The notes under the pieces were generated by a model, which saw only the letters and a program-made list of their open reading frames with translations, had not been told where the DNA came from and ran no database searches. DNA of 64,000 nucleotides, from assembly GCA_944320135.1 (NCBI GenBank), contig CALUGI010000006.1, forward strand, positions 1 through 64,000, given 5' to 3'. Positions 34,560-43,206 of this stretch are shown piece after piece (positions within the stretch are counted from its first letter, which is position 1; each line of letters opens with the position of its first letter). The translations under genes and the position numbers were made by a program. The stretch is from an uncultured Phocaeicola sp. Lineage in GTDB: Bacteria > Bacteroidota > Bacteroidia > Bacteroidales > Bacteroidaceae.

Positions 34560-34567
34560 CAAAGGTA
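34560..34567 (-). promoter_or_regulatory. Promoter -7 box of nadC
   Basis: CAAAGGTA reads TACCTTTG on the minus strand, 27 bases ahead of nadC. Only 11 bases separate it from the opposing rlmH box at 34579-34586. Confidence 0.6.
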
Positions 34568-34578
34568 AGGATTATTCG

Positions 34579-34586
34579 TATCTTTG
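34579..34586 (+). promoter_or_regulatory. Promoter -7 box of rlmH
   Basis: TATCTTTG, an exact TAnnTTTG match 34 bases before the rlmH ATG. Its upstream promoter region overlaps the nadC promoter on the other strand. Confidence 0.6.
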
Positions 34587-34619
34587 CAAAAACAACAAGT
34601 TTAAATCAGAAAAAAAGAC

Positions 34620-35093
34620 ATGAAAATTACGTTGCTTGCGGTAGGACGCACTGCCGACAAACTCTATGCCGAGGGCATCCGCGACTATATAGAAAGGGCC
34701 GGACACTACATGCCCTGCGAAATGGAAGTGATTCCCGAACTGAAGAACACCAGAAGCCTCAGCCGGGAACAGCAAAAGCAAAAGGAAGGAGAAATGATTC
34801 TGAAAGCCATCCAGCCGGGAGACGCCGTCGCGCTTCTCGACGAGCGGGGGAAAGAGTTCCGCTCGGCAGAGTTCGCCGGATGGATTGAAAAGAAGTCCCA
34901 CACCGTGAGCCGAAGGTTAGTGTTCGTCGTAGGAGGGCCTTACGGATTCTCGGACGCAGTATATCAGGCGGCGCACGAACGGATTTCCCTCTCAAAGATG
35001 ACCTTCTCGCACCAGATGGTACGCCTCATCTTCGCCGAACAGCTGTATCGGGCCATGACCATCCTCCACAACGGCCCTTACCACCACGAATGA
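34620..35093 (+). CDS. rlmH: 23S rRNA pseudouridine-1915 N3-methyltransferase
   Basis: A SPOUT methyltransferase that modifies pseudouridine 1915 of helix 69 on assembled ribosomes. The 157 residues show the family marks: MKITLLAVGRTADKLYAEGI, DAVALLDERGKEFRSAEFA, FVVGGPYGFSDAVYQ with the SAM loop, and the C-terminal QMVRLIFAEQLYRAMTILHN ending in YHHE. It ends three bases before the convergent AraC gene. Confidence 0.97.
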   Translation: MKITLLAVGRTADKLYAEGIRDYIERAGHYMPCEMEVIPELKNTRSLSREQQKQKEGEMILKAIQPGDAVALLDERGKEFRSAEFAGWIEKKSHTVSRRLVFVVGGPYGFSDAVYQAAHERISLSKMTFSHQMVRLIFAEQLYRAMTILHNGPYHHE

Positions 35094-35096
35094 AGC

Positions 35097-36002
35097 TCAA
35101 TCCTCGTCGCCGAGATGCTTGGAGCAATTCTCGCGGTATTCGCGCGGCGAGCATCCGAAATACCTTTTCACGTATTTGCCGAAGAACGACAGGTTGGGGA
35201 AATCGAGTTCGTTGGCCACTTCCTTGATGCTCTTGTCCGCCCGCTTCAGCAGGAGCTGCACGTCTTTCACCACATACTGGTTGATGATGTCCGACGCCGT
35301 ATATCCGCTCACCTCCTTGCACACGGCCGAAAGATACTTCGGAGTGATGTGCAGCCTGTCGGCATACCATGCCACCACACGCTTCTTCGGAAAGGAAGAG
35401 GATATCAGCTCGGTAAAAGCGAAGAACAGGTTTTCGCCCGAAGTGTAGCTGCGCGGCGTGAGCGTGATGAAGCGTTCGAGCACGTCGTGGAACTCGTACA
35501 TGAAGGCACGGAGCAGCGCGTCGGTAGTTTCGCGCCGGTGCTTCCGCAAAGAACCCGTCAGCTTCGAGCGCAGGAGGTCGTAATATTGGCAGAACAGCGC
35601 CGCCTCGTCCGCTTCCAGATGAAGGATAGGATTCTTCTCGATAGTCTGCTGTGCGTCCCACGTGGCTTTTGAAAGCAAAAACATCTGCCTCATGTATTCG
35701 GGCGAAAGGCAGATGCACCGGAACTCCAGGTCCGCACTGCGGAAACTGCTTTCCATGATGATGTTCGGACGGCATATCAGCAAGTCGTTCGCCTTGAGCG
35801 TATTCGTTTCGCCGTTGACATTGACCGATGCAGTCCCTTTCAAACACATGAAAGCGATGAACGCATCTACCTTTACCCCGCCTTTCCCTTCGCGGGCTTT
35901 CAGACTCGCGATGCTGTCCACAATCGCAAGCCGGTCATCGTAGTAAGTGACGATACTCTTTGCCGATTCGTCTTCTATTCTGCTTGTGTTCTCTTTTCTC
36001 AT
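35097..36002 (-). CDS. AraC-family transcriptional regulator
   Basis: A 301-residue regulator with an N-terminal cupin-like sensor region (VDAFIAFMCLKGTASVNVNG, LKANDLLICRPNIIME) and a C-terminal double helix-turn-helix (about 205-290; LHITPKYLSAVCKEVSGYTA, then SIKEVANELDFPNLSFFGKY and FGCSPREYRE). The start MRKENTSRIEDES at 36002 is preferred over an upstream ATG at 36035. The target is unknown; nearby genes give no clear hint. Confidence 0.9.
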   Translation of the reverse strand: MRKENTSRIEDESAKSIVTYYDDRLAIVDSIASLKAREGKGGVKVDAFIAFMCLKGTASVNVNGETNTLKANDLLICRPNIIMESSFRSADLEFRCICLSPEYMRQMFLLSKATWDAQQTIEKNPILHLEADEAALFCQYYDLLRSKLTGSLRKHRRETTDALLRAFMYEFHDVLERFITLTPRSYTSGENLFFAFTELISSSFPKKRVVAWYADRLHITPKYLSAVCKEVSGYTASDIINQYVVKDVQLLLKRADKSIKEVANELDFPNLSFFGKYVKRYFGCSPREYRENCSKHLGDED

Positions 36003-36133
36003 ACTCACGTTCGTTATGGCTTGCAAAATAAACAAATAACGGACAATAATTGCTGATGCTTATTTCTCCATAAGTATTCCGATGTTCTTATTTCCGCCCG
36101 TCCCGGTCGGGATGAACATTTGTTTCGAGAGGT

Positions 36134-36167
36134 CCGGGCGTTCATCTCGTCCGGGTTGAACGCCCGG
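36134..36167. repeat. GC-rich intergenic hairpin
   Basis: CCGGGCGTTCA (36134-36144) pairs with TGAACGCCCGG (36157-36167). It lies in the roughly 260-base gap between the AraC and OmpH-like genes, which otherwise holds another short dyad (CCCGTCCCGGTCGGG near 36098) and the terminator at 36193. The GAACGCCCG core also occurs near 3411-3442 and 26046. Confidence 0.6.
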
Positions 36168-36192
36168 CTTTCCCCGACCGTCCGAAGGGCAT

Positions 36193-36222
36193 AAAAAAAG
36201 ACCGCAGCCAGCCTGCGGTCTT
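36193..36222 (-). terminator. Terminator downstream of the OmpH-like gene
   Basis: AAGACCGCAG / CTGCGGTCTT stem with a CCAGC-type loop. Transcribed from the right it is followed by a run of seven T. Confidence 0.85.
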
Positions 36223-36262
36223 CCCTCTTTATACCTTTCGAATCTATACCTTTCGAAAACGA

Positions 36263-36862
36263 TTATTTCTTCTCTGCCGGAGTGTAGCGCGCATTCAGCC
36301 CGTCTACGATTTCCTGCGTAATGTCCAGCGACTTGTCGGCGAACAGCAGGTTGTCCAGCTGGGTGTTGCTGATGATAAGGCTGTATCCCTTCGTCTGATT
36401 GTATATCTTCAGGAAAGAGTTGATGGAATCGCGCAGCTGGAGGCTGTTCTTCTGGTTTTCCGCCTGAAGCTCTGTGTAGAGTTTTTCCTGGAGCTGCTGC
36501 AGGTCGCGCTGCTTCTGGAGCAGGCGCGCATTTTCCTGCTCTGCGCGTTCGCGGCTTGCAAAGCCGTTGTTTTCAATCTTGCGCTGGAACTCCCTCATCT
36601 CGCCGTCAAGCTCTTTCGCCTTTTCGTTCAGCGTGGTGCGGATGTTTTCTTCTTTCTGAATCATCTGCTCGTTCAGGTCGTTCCAATAGCGGTATTTGGT
36701 GAGGAGCGAGTCTACTTCCACGTATGCTATTTTCATGTTCGTGCTTCCGGCAACCGGAGCCGCGCTTTCGGCCGCCGTCTCGTTTTTCTGCGCGCATTGG
36801 CTAAAGAAGAAAGCAAGTGCGAATGCGGCGATGGCATTCAAGATGTACTTCGTTTTTCTCAT
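36263..36862 (-). CDS. OmpH/Skp-family periplasmic chaperone, lipoprotein-like
   Basis: A 199-residue helical protein related to Skp/OmpH, which guards outer-membrane proteins in the periplasm. After a hydrophobic leader (ILNAIAAFALAFFFSQC) comes a Cys that could be lipidated, although FFSQC is not a perfect lipobox. Then IAYVEVDSLLTKYRYWNDLN, a coiled-coil hairpin about 60-140 rich in Glu, Gln and Arg, and the C-terminal GYSLIISNTQLDNLLFADKS. In many relatives the gene sits beside bamA; here it is alone. Confidence 0.88.
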   Translation of the reverse strand: MRKTKYILNAIAAFALAFFFSQCAQKNETAAESAAPVAGSTNMKIAYVEVDSLLTKYRYWNDLNEQMIQKEENIRTTLNEKAKELDGEMREFQRKIENNGFASRERAEQENARLLQKQRDLQQLQEKLYTELQAENQKNSLQLRDSINSFLKIYNQTKGYSLIISNTQLDNLLFADKSLDITQEIVDGLNARYTPAEKK

Positions 36863-36917
36863 AATGATATCAAATGTCGTTTTTAGTTAGTATTCTTCAT
36901 CCGTATCCGCCCCGCCG

Positions 36918-37136
36918 CTATGCCTTCCGTTCGGCTACGGCGCGGGGATTCTCCCGTCGGGCTTCCCTGTCTTGCGACTGGATGCAGCCGATGCCCCTCT
37001 CGCGCATGGCCTTGCTCCCGCCCACATGAGTGTTGGGAAAGCGTCCGCCTTTCTTTAAAAGGACTTTCACCGACAACAGCGCCATGCTGATAGCAACTAT
37101 TAACAGTGCGATAAGGATTGTCTTCAGCATTTCCAT
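36918..37136 (-). CDS. Conserved 72-residue membrane protein
   Basis: A small protein with one N-terminal membrane helix (TILIALLIVAISMALLSVKV) and a charged tail (KGGRFPNTHVGGSKAMRERG, then IGCIQSQDREARRENP). The tail pattern is familiar from short unnamed proteins in many Bacteroidales, which supports a real gene. A consensus -7 box lies 13 bases ahead. The tail holds one Cys. No function is known. The neighbours are a chaperone gene and pepD. Confidence 0.75.
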   Translation of the reverse strand: MEMLKTILIALLIVAISMALLSVKVLLKKGGRFPNTHVGGSKAMRERGIGCIQSQDREARRENPRAVAERKA

Positions 37137-37149
37137 TAATTTTGTGGTG

Positions 37150-37157
37150 CAAATATA
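37150..37157 (-). promoter_or_regulatory. Promoter -7 box of the 72-residue protein gene
   Basis: CAAATATA reads TATATTTG on the minus strand, an exact consensus match. It lies 13 bases before the ATG, so the leader would be very short. Confidence 0.5.
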
Positions 37158-37282
37158 TAGTTTTTGTCACGATAACTTCGGATTTTGTCCCGAAAAAAGT
37201 CGCATCGGCAGACCAAATCGCGGTATTTAACTTTTGTTTGCGGAACAAAAAAACAATCACCTTATAATTAACGACAGCTTTT

Positions 37283-38740
37283 ATGGAAAAGAAAGACTTG
37301 CAGCCGGCATCGGTTTTCCGCTACTTCGAGGAAATATGCCAAGTGCCGCGCCCTTCGAAGAAGGAAGAGAAAATCAGACGATATTTGACGGACTTCGCCC
37401 GCTCGCACGGACTGGAGCACAAGGAAGACGAAGCGGGAAACGTGCTCATACGCAAGCCGGCTTCGCCCGGAAAGGAAGGGCTGAAGACGACGGTCCTCCA
37501 ATCACACATGGACATGGTGTGCGAAAAGAACGCTGACACGGCCCACAACTTCGACACCGACCCCATCGAAACGTATATCGACGGGGAATGGCTCAAGGCG
37601 AAAGGCACCACCTTGGGAGCGGACAACGGCATAGGAATGGCGGCAGCGCTGGCCGTGCTGGACGATGACGGCATCGAGCACGGGCCTATCGAGTGCCTTT
37701 TCACCGTCGACGAGGAAACGGGACTCACCGGAGCGTTCGCCCTCAAGGAAGGGTTCATGAACGGCGACATCCTCATCAACCTCGACTCGGAAGACGAGGG
37801 CGAGCTTTTTATCGGATGCGCCGGGGGAGCGGGAACAACGTCGGCGTTCTTCTGCCCGAACGTGCCCGCCCCTCAAGGGCATTTCTTTTTCCGGGTGACG
37901 GTGAAGGGGCTGACCGGTGGACATTCGGGAGACGACATCAACAAAAACCGCGCGAACGCCAACAAGCTGCTCGCCAGATACCTCACCCTCATGATGCAGC
38001 GCTACGGGATGCTGCTCTGCGACATCGACGGAGGGAACCTGCACAACGCTATCCCGCGCGAGGCGTGGGCGGTGTGCGCCGTGCCTATGGACTGCAAGGA
38101 GGCCGTGCGCGTGGACTTGAACGTGTTCCTCGCCGAAGCGGAAGAAGAATATTCCGCCGCCGAGCCCAACTTGGCCATCGAGCTGGAATCGGAGCCTGCG
38201 CGCGCAGAAACGATGGAACCGGAAGCCGCAAAGCGTTTCCTTCTGGCCCTGTATGCCGTGCATAACGGGGTCTACGCGATGAGCCAGGACATTCCGGGAT
38301 TGGTGGAAACCTCGTCGAACCTCGCCTCCGTAAAGCGCAAAGGCGAAGAAATCATCGTCGTCACCAGCCAGCGCAGCTCCATCCTGTCATCGCGCAAAGA
38401 CGTGTCGCAGGCGGTGCGCGCCGCATTCGAGTTAGGGGGAGGCAAGTGCGTCACCGCCGACGGATATCCGGGATGGAAGCCCAACCCCTCTTCCGAAATC
38501 CTCGGCGTGGCCGTAGAGAGCTACAAGCGTCTGTTCGGCACGGAACCGAAAGTGAAGGCCATCCATGCAGGATTAGAGTGCGGGCTGTTCCTCGAAAAAT
38601 ATCCCTCGCTCGACATGGTGTCGTTCGGCCCGACGCTGAGGGGAGTCCACTCGCCCGACGAACGTATGCTGATTCCTTCCGTAGAGAAGTTCTGGAAGCA
38701 CTTGGTGGACGTGCTGGCCCATATTCCCACCAAGGCATGA
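37283..38740 (+). CDS. pepD: Aminoacyl-histidine dipeptidase (peptidase D)
   Basis: An M20-family metallopeptidase of 485 residues that cleaves Xaa-His and other dipeptides in the cytoplasm. Metal ligands are seen in LQSHMDMVCEKN (His, Asp), LGADNGIGMAAALAVLDD (Asp), TVDEETGLTGAFAL (catalytic Glu-Glu), NLDSEDEGELFIGCAGG (Asp) and FGPTLRGVHSPDERM (His). A lid domain with GGHSGDDINKNRANANKLLA lies in between. The stop overlaps the start of the next gene in an ATGA, suggesting coupling. Confidence 0.96.
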   Translation: MEKKDLQPASVFRYFEEICQVPRPSKKEEKIRRYLTDFARSHGLEHKEDEAGNVLIRKPASPGKEGLKTTVLQSHMDMVCEKNADTAHNFDTDPIETYIDGEWLKAKGTTLGADNGIGMAAALAVLDDDGIEHGPIECLFTVDEETGLTGAFALKEGFMNGDILINLDSEDEGELFIGCAGGAGTTSAFFCPNVPAPQGHFFFRVTVKGLTGGHSGDDINKNRANANKLLARYLTLMMQRYGMLLCDIDGGNLHNAIPREAWAVCAVPMDCKEAVRVDLNVFLAEAEEEYSAAEPNLAIELESEPARAETMEPEAAKRFLLALYAVHNGVYAMSQDIPGLVETSSNLASVKRKGEEIIVVTSQRSSILSSRKDVSQAVRAAFELGGGKCVTADGYPGWKPNPSSEILGVAVESYKRLFGTEPKVKAIHAGLECGLFLEKYPSLDMVSFGPTLRGVHSPDERMLIPSVEKFWKHLVDVLAHIPTKA

Positions 38741-39771
38741 GGCATCTTCTGCTGAAACGGGCGGGGACGCTTCTGGCGGCAATCGGAACGCTGCTGCTCC
38801 CGGCATCGGCGGGAGAACCGTTCCGGGTGATGGAGTATAATGTGGAAAACTTTTTCGACACCCGCCACGACTCCCTGAAGCTCGACGAAGAGTTCCTTCC
38901 CGCAAGCGCAAGGGGATGGAACTTTTCCCGCTTCGCGGACAAGGCGGACAAGATAGCGAAAGTGGTTCTGGCGGCAAGCGACGGACAGGTGCCCGACCTG
39001 GTGGCATTGTGCGAAGTGGAGAACTCCCGCTGCATCCGGAGCCTGACCCGCCACTCTCCGTTGCGCGATGCCGCATACGAGTTCGTGATGACCGACTCGC
39101 CCGACGAGAGGGGCATCGACGTGGCCCTGCTCTACCAGCCCGCCACGTTCCGCCTGCTGAGTTCGCAATCGATAAGGGTAAGTATAGAGAGTATCGGAGG
39201 CCGCCCCACGCGCGACATTCTTCATGCAACGGGGCGTGTGGTGTCGGGTGACACGCTCGACGTGTTTGTATGCCACTTCCCCTCCCGCTCAGGAGGCGAA
39301 AGGGCCACGGAACCTTTCCGCATACAGGCCGCGTCATGCCTGCGCGCCGCAATCGATTCGGTAACGGCCATGCGCCGATACCCGCACATCATCGTGACGG
39401 GCGACTTCAACGATTGTCCCTCCAACCGCTCTGTCCGCGAAACGCTGGGAGCCGCACTGCCTTCCTCCGGAAATGCCGACGCACGAAAGCTGTACAACCT
39501 GACGGAAGGGAACCCCGGAGGCACATACCGCTACAAGGGCGAATGGAACGCTTTCGACCAGATGATAACCAACGGACGCCTGCTGCAAAGCGGTTCGAAG
39601 GTCCGAGCCTCGCGCAAGGCGGCCCGCATCTTGGATTTCCCCTTCCTGCTCGAAGAAGACGAGCGCTACGGGGGCGACACGCCCTTCCGCACATATAAGG
39701 GCATACGCTACCACGGAGGATACAGCGACCACCTGCCGCTCCTGCTCGAACTGGAGATTGAAGACGAATAG
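38737..39771 (+). CDS. Exported endonuclease/exonuclease/phosphatase-family protein
   Basis: A 344-residue protein with a signal peptide (GTLLAAIGTLLLPASAG) and the EEP fold. The motifs are MEYNVENFFDTRHD, ALCEVENSR (metal Glu), VTGDFNDCPSN, and YSDHLPLLLELE with the catalytic Asp-His. It may be a periplasmic nuclease or a phosphatase; sequence does not decide. The start is ATG 38737, which overlaps the pepD stop codon; the reading frame runs far upstream, but that part lies inside pepD in another frame. Confidence 0.88.
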   Translation: MRHLLLKRAGTLLAAIGTLLLPASAGEPFRVMEYNVENFFDTRHDSLKLDEEFLPASARGWNFSRFADKADKIAKVVLAASDGQVPDLVALCEVENSRCIRSLTRHSPLRDAAYEFVMTDSPDERGIDVALLYQPATFRLLSSQSIRVSIESIGGRPTRDILHATGRVVSGDTLDVFVCHFPSRSGGERATEPFRIQAASCLRAAIDSVTAMRRYPHIIVTGDFNDCPSNRSVRETLGAALPSSGNADARKLYNLTEGNPGGTYRYKGEWNAFDQMITNGRLLQSGSKVRASRKAARILDFPFLLEEDERYGGDTPFRTYKGIRYHGGYSDHLPLLLELEIEDE

Positions 39772-39798
39772 TCCGCCCCTAATAGAAATTAAAAAGAA

Positions 39799-39875
39799 TG
39801 TCATTCTGAGCGGAGCGAAGAATCCCGTATGTCTCAGTTGCATATCCGAGATTCTTCACTGCGTTCAGAATGACA
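39799..39875. repeat. Intergenic palindrome (TGTCATTCTGAGCG type)
   Basis: Arms TGTCATTCTGAGCGGAGCGA(AGAATC) at 39799-39824 and GATTCTTCACTGCGTTCAGA(ATGACA) at 39850-39875 are reverse complements with few mismatches. The pattern is a well-known intergenic repeat in Bacteroidales and other bacteria. It lies between two convergent genes and may also act as a terminator. Confidence 0.85.
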
Positions 39876-39925
39876 CAATAAAGCTGATTCTCTTTAAGGC
39901 AGCCTCAATTTCCTTTGAAACGGCC

Positions 39926-41194
39926 TTATCCTCCGAAATTGTCGTACATGATTGATTCCTGCTCCACGCCCAGTCCGTCGAGCATCTTCACCACAGCGTT
40001 CGACATCGGGCCGGGACCGCACATATAGTATTCGATGTCCTCCGGCGCTTCGTGGTTCTTCAGATATGTTTCATACATTACCTGATGGACGAATCCCGGA
40101 GTGTATTTCACGCCTGCTGCATCGGCCGCCGGATCGGGACGGTCGAGCGCAAGATGGAAATGGAAGTTCGGGAAGTCCTTCTCCAACTGCAGGAAGTCTT
40201 GCAGATAGAACACTTCGTTCAGCGCGCGCGCGCCGTAGAAGTAGTGCATTTCGCGGTCGCGCGTGTCCAGCGTGCGTGTCATGTGCATGATTTGCGCGCG
40301 CAACGGAGCCATACCGGCACCTCCGCCCACCCAAATCATTTCCTTCTTCGAGTCGAATATCGGGTGGAAGTCGCCGTAAGGACCGCTCATGAGCACCTTG
40401 TCGCCCGGCTTCAGCGTGAAGATATACGAAGAAGCGATACCTGGGTTCACATCCATGAATCCGCTCCGGTCGGGCTTGAACGGCGGAGTGGCGATACGCA
40501 CGGTCAGCATGAACACGTCGCCCTCGGCCGGATAGTTGGCCATCGAATAGGCGCGGACCGTCGGTTCCGTATTCACACATTTCAGCGAGAACATGTTGAA
40601 CTTCTTCCATGCCGGCAGATACTCGTCGCCGATGAGCGACTTGTCGATGTCCTTGTCGTAATCCATCGTGAATGCCGGAATCTTGATTTGCGCGTATGAA
40701 CCCGGAATGAAGTCCATGTGCGCCCCGGCCGGAAGCTGCACCTTGAACTCCTTGATGAACGTAGCCACATTCTTGTTGGAGATGACGGTGCATTCATATT
40801 CCTTGACGCCCAGCACTGATTCGGGCACCTTGATGGCCATGTCGCCTTTCACCTTCACCTGACATCCCAGACGCCAGTGGTCCTTCTGCTGCTTGCGGCT
40901 GAAATGCCCCACTTCGGAAGGAAGAATCTCGCCTCCCCCTTCAAGCACCTGGCACTTGCATTGTCCGCAGGAGCCTTTCCCGCCGCATGCCGACGAGAGG
41001 AACACGTTGTTCACCGCCAGCGTGTTGAGCAGCGTGGAGCCGGACTCCACCTCCATCTCCTTGTCGCCGTTAATGGTCAGCTTCACCTTCCCGGAAGCGA
41101 CCAGGAAGTTCTTTGCCACCAGCAATATCACAACCAGCACCAGAATGGTCACTAAAAACACTCCGATGCTTGCCAATATAAAATTCATATCCAT
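39926..41194 (-). CDS. nqrF: Na+-translocating NADH:quinone reductase subunit F
   Basis: The electron-input subunit of Na+-NQR. It has 422 residues with one N-terminal membrane helix (IGVFLVTILVLVVILLVA). A plant-type [2Fe-2S] domain has cysteines in SSACGGKGSCGQCKCQV and a further one in HWRLGCQV. A ferredoxin-reductase-like FAD domain (VRAYSMANYP) and NADH domain (VGGGAGMAPLRAQI, YYMCGPGPM) follow. It is the last gene of the six-gene operon, 18 bases after nqrE. Confidence 0.97.
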   Translation of the reverse strand: MDMNFILASIGVFLVTILVLVVILLVAKNFLVASGKVKLTINGDKEMEVESGSTLLNTLAVNNVFLSSACGGKGSCGQCKCQVLEGGGEILPSEVGHFSRKQQKDHWRLGCQVKVKGDMAIKVPESVLGVKEYECTVISNKNVATFIKEFKVQLPAGAHMDFIPGSYAQIKIPAFTMDYDKDIDKSLIGDEYLPAWKKFNMFSLKCVNTEPTVRAYSMANYPAEGDVFMLTVRIATPPFKPDRSGFMDVNPGIASSYIFTLKPGDKVLMSGPYGDFHPIFDSKKEMIWVGGGAGMAPLRAQIMHMTRTLDTRDREMHYFYGARALNEVFYLQDFLQLEKDFPNFHFHLALDRPDPAADAAGVKYTPGFVHQVMYETYLKNHEAPEDIEYYMCGPGPMSNAVVKMLDGLGVEQESIMYDNFGG

Positions 41195-41212
41195 TGTCTT
41201 GCTCCTTTCCCT

Positions 41213-41836
41213 TTAAATATTCAAACCAGAGAAACACATGAAAGCCATTGCCATCAAACCTACGGTGATGAACGTAATGCCCAACCCCTTTAACGGCCCA
41301 GGCACGTTGGAATAAGCCATCTTCTCGCGCACGGCGGCCAGTCCCACAATAGCCAGCATCCAGCCCAGACCGGAACCCAGCGCATAAGAAATGGAATCCC
41401 ATACGTCGCCGATGTATTTCGGGTCGGACGGAGTGAGATTGATGCGCTGCTGCATGAACAGAGAAGCGCCCATGATGGCGCAGTTCACGGCAATCAGCGG
41501 CAGGAAGATGCCCAACGAAGCGTAAAGCGAGGGGCTGAAACGTTCCACCACCATCTCTACCAGCTGCGTAATGGCCGCGATAACGGCGATGAAAAGGATG
41601 AAACTCAGAAAACTGAGGTCGATGCCCAGAATGCCGTCGGCCGCAAGCACCTTGGTCTGCAGCAGATAGTTGACCGGCAGGGTGACCACCAGCACGAACG
41701 TGACGGCAATTCCCAGCCCGATTGCGGTCTTCACGTTCTTCGACACGGCCAGATACGAACACATGCCAAGGAAGAAAGCGAAAATCATGTTGTCCACGAA
41801 TATAGAACGGACCAACAGACTAAAAAAATGTTCCAT
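41213..41836 (-). CDS. nqrE: Na+-translocating NADH:quinone reductase subunit E
   Basis: A 207-residue membrane subunit with about six helices, related to NqrD by an inverted repeat and to RnfA. Conserved segments are [20 protein letters not shown], which carries the Cys that helps bind the intramembrane iron centre, and [15 protein letters not shown]. The start at 41836 gives [13 protein letters not shown]. It is part of the nqrABCDEF operon. Confidence 0.97.
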   Translation of the reverse strand: MEHFFSLLVRSIFVDNMIFAFFLGMCSYLAVSKNVKTAIGLGIAVTFVLVVTLPVNYLLQTKVLAADGILGIDLSFLSFILFIAVIAAITQLVEMVVERFSPSLYASLGIFLPLIAVNCAIMGASLFMQQRINLTPSDPKYIGDVWDSISYALGSGLGWMLAIVGLAAVREKMAYSNVPGPLKGLGITFITVGLMAMAFMCFSGLNI

Positions 41837-41859
41837 AATTTCCTTTTTGTAATTAGACG

Positions 41860-42498
41860 TCAATCATTTTCCTGCAGTTCTTTATGCTTCGCGCGCTGGT
41901 ACCAGATGATGCACGCCACGATGATGAGGGCCATCGGAGGCATCAGCATCAGGCCGTTGTTCACGTAACCGGCTTCCTTCACTGCATCGTAATTCAATAT
42001 GTTGTATCCCAGCAGGGTGCCCGACCCTAAAAGCTCGCGGATAAACGCCACTATCACCAGTATCTTGGCGTATCCCAGTCCGTTCCCGATTCCGTCGAGG
42101 CAGGACTCCCACGGGCCGTTGGCCATAGCGAAGGCTTCCAGCCGTCCCATCAGGATGCAGTTGGTGATAATCAGGCCCACATACACCGAGAGCTGCACGC
42201 TCACATCGTAGGCGAACGCCTTCAGAAACTCGCTTACAATAGTAACCAAGGCCGCCACCACCACCAACTGCACGATGATGCGGATGCGGTTGGGGATGGT
42301 CTTGCGAATCAATGAAATCACCACGTTGGAGAATGCCGTAATGATGGTGACCGAGAGCCCCATCACGATGGCAGGCTCCAGCTTGGACGTCACGGCCAGA
42401 GCCGAACAGATGCCCAGCACCTGCACCGTCACCGGGTTGTTCATGCTTATCGGAGCAGAAAAGACTTCTTTGTTCTTCGCTGAAAATAATTTTCCCAT
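41860..42498 (-). CDS. nqrD: Na+-translocating NADH:quinone reductase subunit D
   Basis: A 212-residue membrane subunit with about six helices, homologous to RnfE. It shows [20 protein letters not shown] and [20 protein letters not shown], each with a Cys that matches the iron-binding site shared with NqrE. The gap to nqrC is 15 bases. Confidence 0.97.
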   Translation of the reverse strand: MGKLFSAKNKEVFSAPISMNNPVTVQVLGICSALAVTSKLEPAIVMGLSVTIITAFSNVVISLIRKTIPNRIRIIVQLVVVAALVTIVSEFLKAFAYDVSVQLSVYVGLIITNCILMGRLEAFAMANGPWESCLDGIGNGLGYAKILVIVAFIRELLGSGTLLGYNILNYDAVKEAGYVNNGLMLMPPMALIIVACIIWYQRAKHKELQEND

Positions 42499-42513
42499 CG
42501 TTGTCTCCTCCTT

Positions 42514-43194
42514 TTAGTTTTTTGAAGTTAAAAATTCAGTGTAATGAGCCAGGCTGTTCTTCAGCATCGCGTCCACGCCCACGGAAGTGATTGTACCTCC
42601 TGAGATTCCGTCCACCTGAAACTCAGGCTTCTCCACTTTGCCGAACTTCACCACGCTCAGTCCCACGTTTCCGCCGTCCATGACCTGCTTGCCCTTGAAC
42701 TCGTCCTGGAAATGTTCGCCCGCGATTTCGGCTCCCAACCCCGGAGTTTCAGAAGCGTGCGAGAAATAAGTGCCGTACACCGTGTTCTTGTCCTCGTTCA
42801 GAGCGACATAGCCCCAAACGGCTCCCCACAGGCCGGCTCCATACACCGGAATCACGTATTTCTTCTGGCCGTCTACTTCGCATATAAAGACATGGGCCCG
42901 TCCGTTCTCCTTGAATTCCTTTTCATAGCCGGTCACGAACTTGCCTTCGTATGGAGCCAGCGAACCGTCTTCGGCCACAATCCGGTCTTCCTTCACCACC
43001 TTGGCGAACTCGGCCTCCACGTCTGCCGCATTGCGGATGTTCAAAGCCGAAAGAATCTGGTTCTTGGTGTCAAGCTCCACGTTCTTTCCCTGCAGGTCGC
43101 GCAATGACAAGTTGACGAAAGCCAGCAGGAATGCCACGATAACCACCAGTACCGAAGCATAAACAATCGTATAAGAGTTACTGTTTGTATCCAT
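42514..43194 (-). CDS. nqrC: Na+-translocating NADH:quinone reductase subunit C
   Basis: A 226-residue subunit with one N-terminal membrane helix (IVYASVLVVIVAFLLAFVNL) and a periplasmic FMN-binding domain. The flavin is attached to the Thr of the SGGTIT motif in VDGISGGTITSVGVDAML near the C-terminus. It has SETPGLGAEI in the same domain. The attachment needs an ApbE-type flavin transferase, which is not in this window. Confidence 0.97.
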   Translation of the reverse strand: MDTNSNSYTIVYASVLVVIVAFLLAFVNLSLRDLQGKNVELDTKNQILSALNIRNAADVEAEFAKVVKEDRIVAEDGSLAPYEGKFVTGYEKEFKENGRAHVFICEVDGQKKYVIPVYGAGLWGAVWGYVALNEDKNTVYGTYFSHASETPGLGAEIAGEHFQDEFKGKQVMDGGNVGLSVVKFGKVEKPEFQVDGISGGTITSVGVDAMLKNSLAHYTEFLTSKN

Positions 43195-43206
43195 CGTATC
43201 TCGGTT

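Noticed and set aside
38446-38736. N-terminal extension of the EEP-family protein
   Set aside because: It lies inside pepD in another frame and would hide the signal peptide that begins at 38737.
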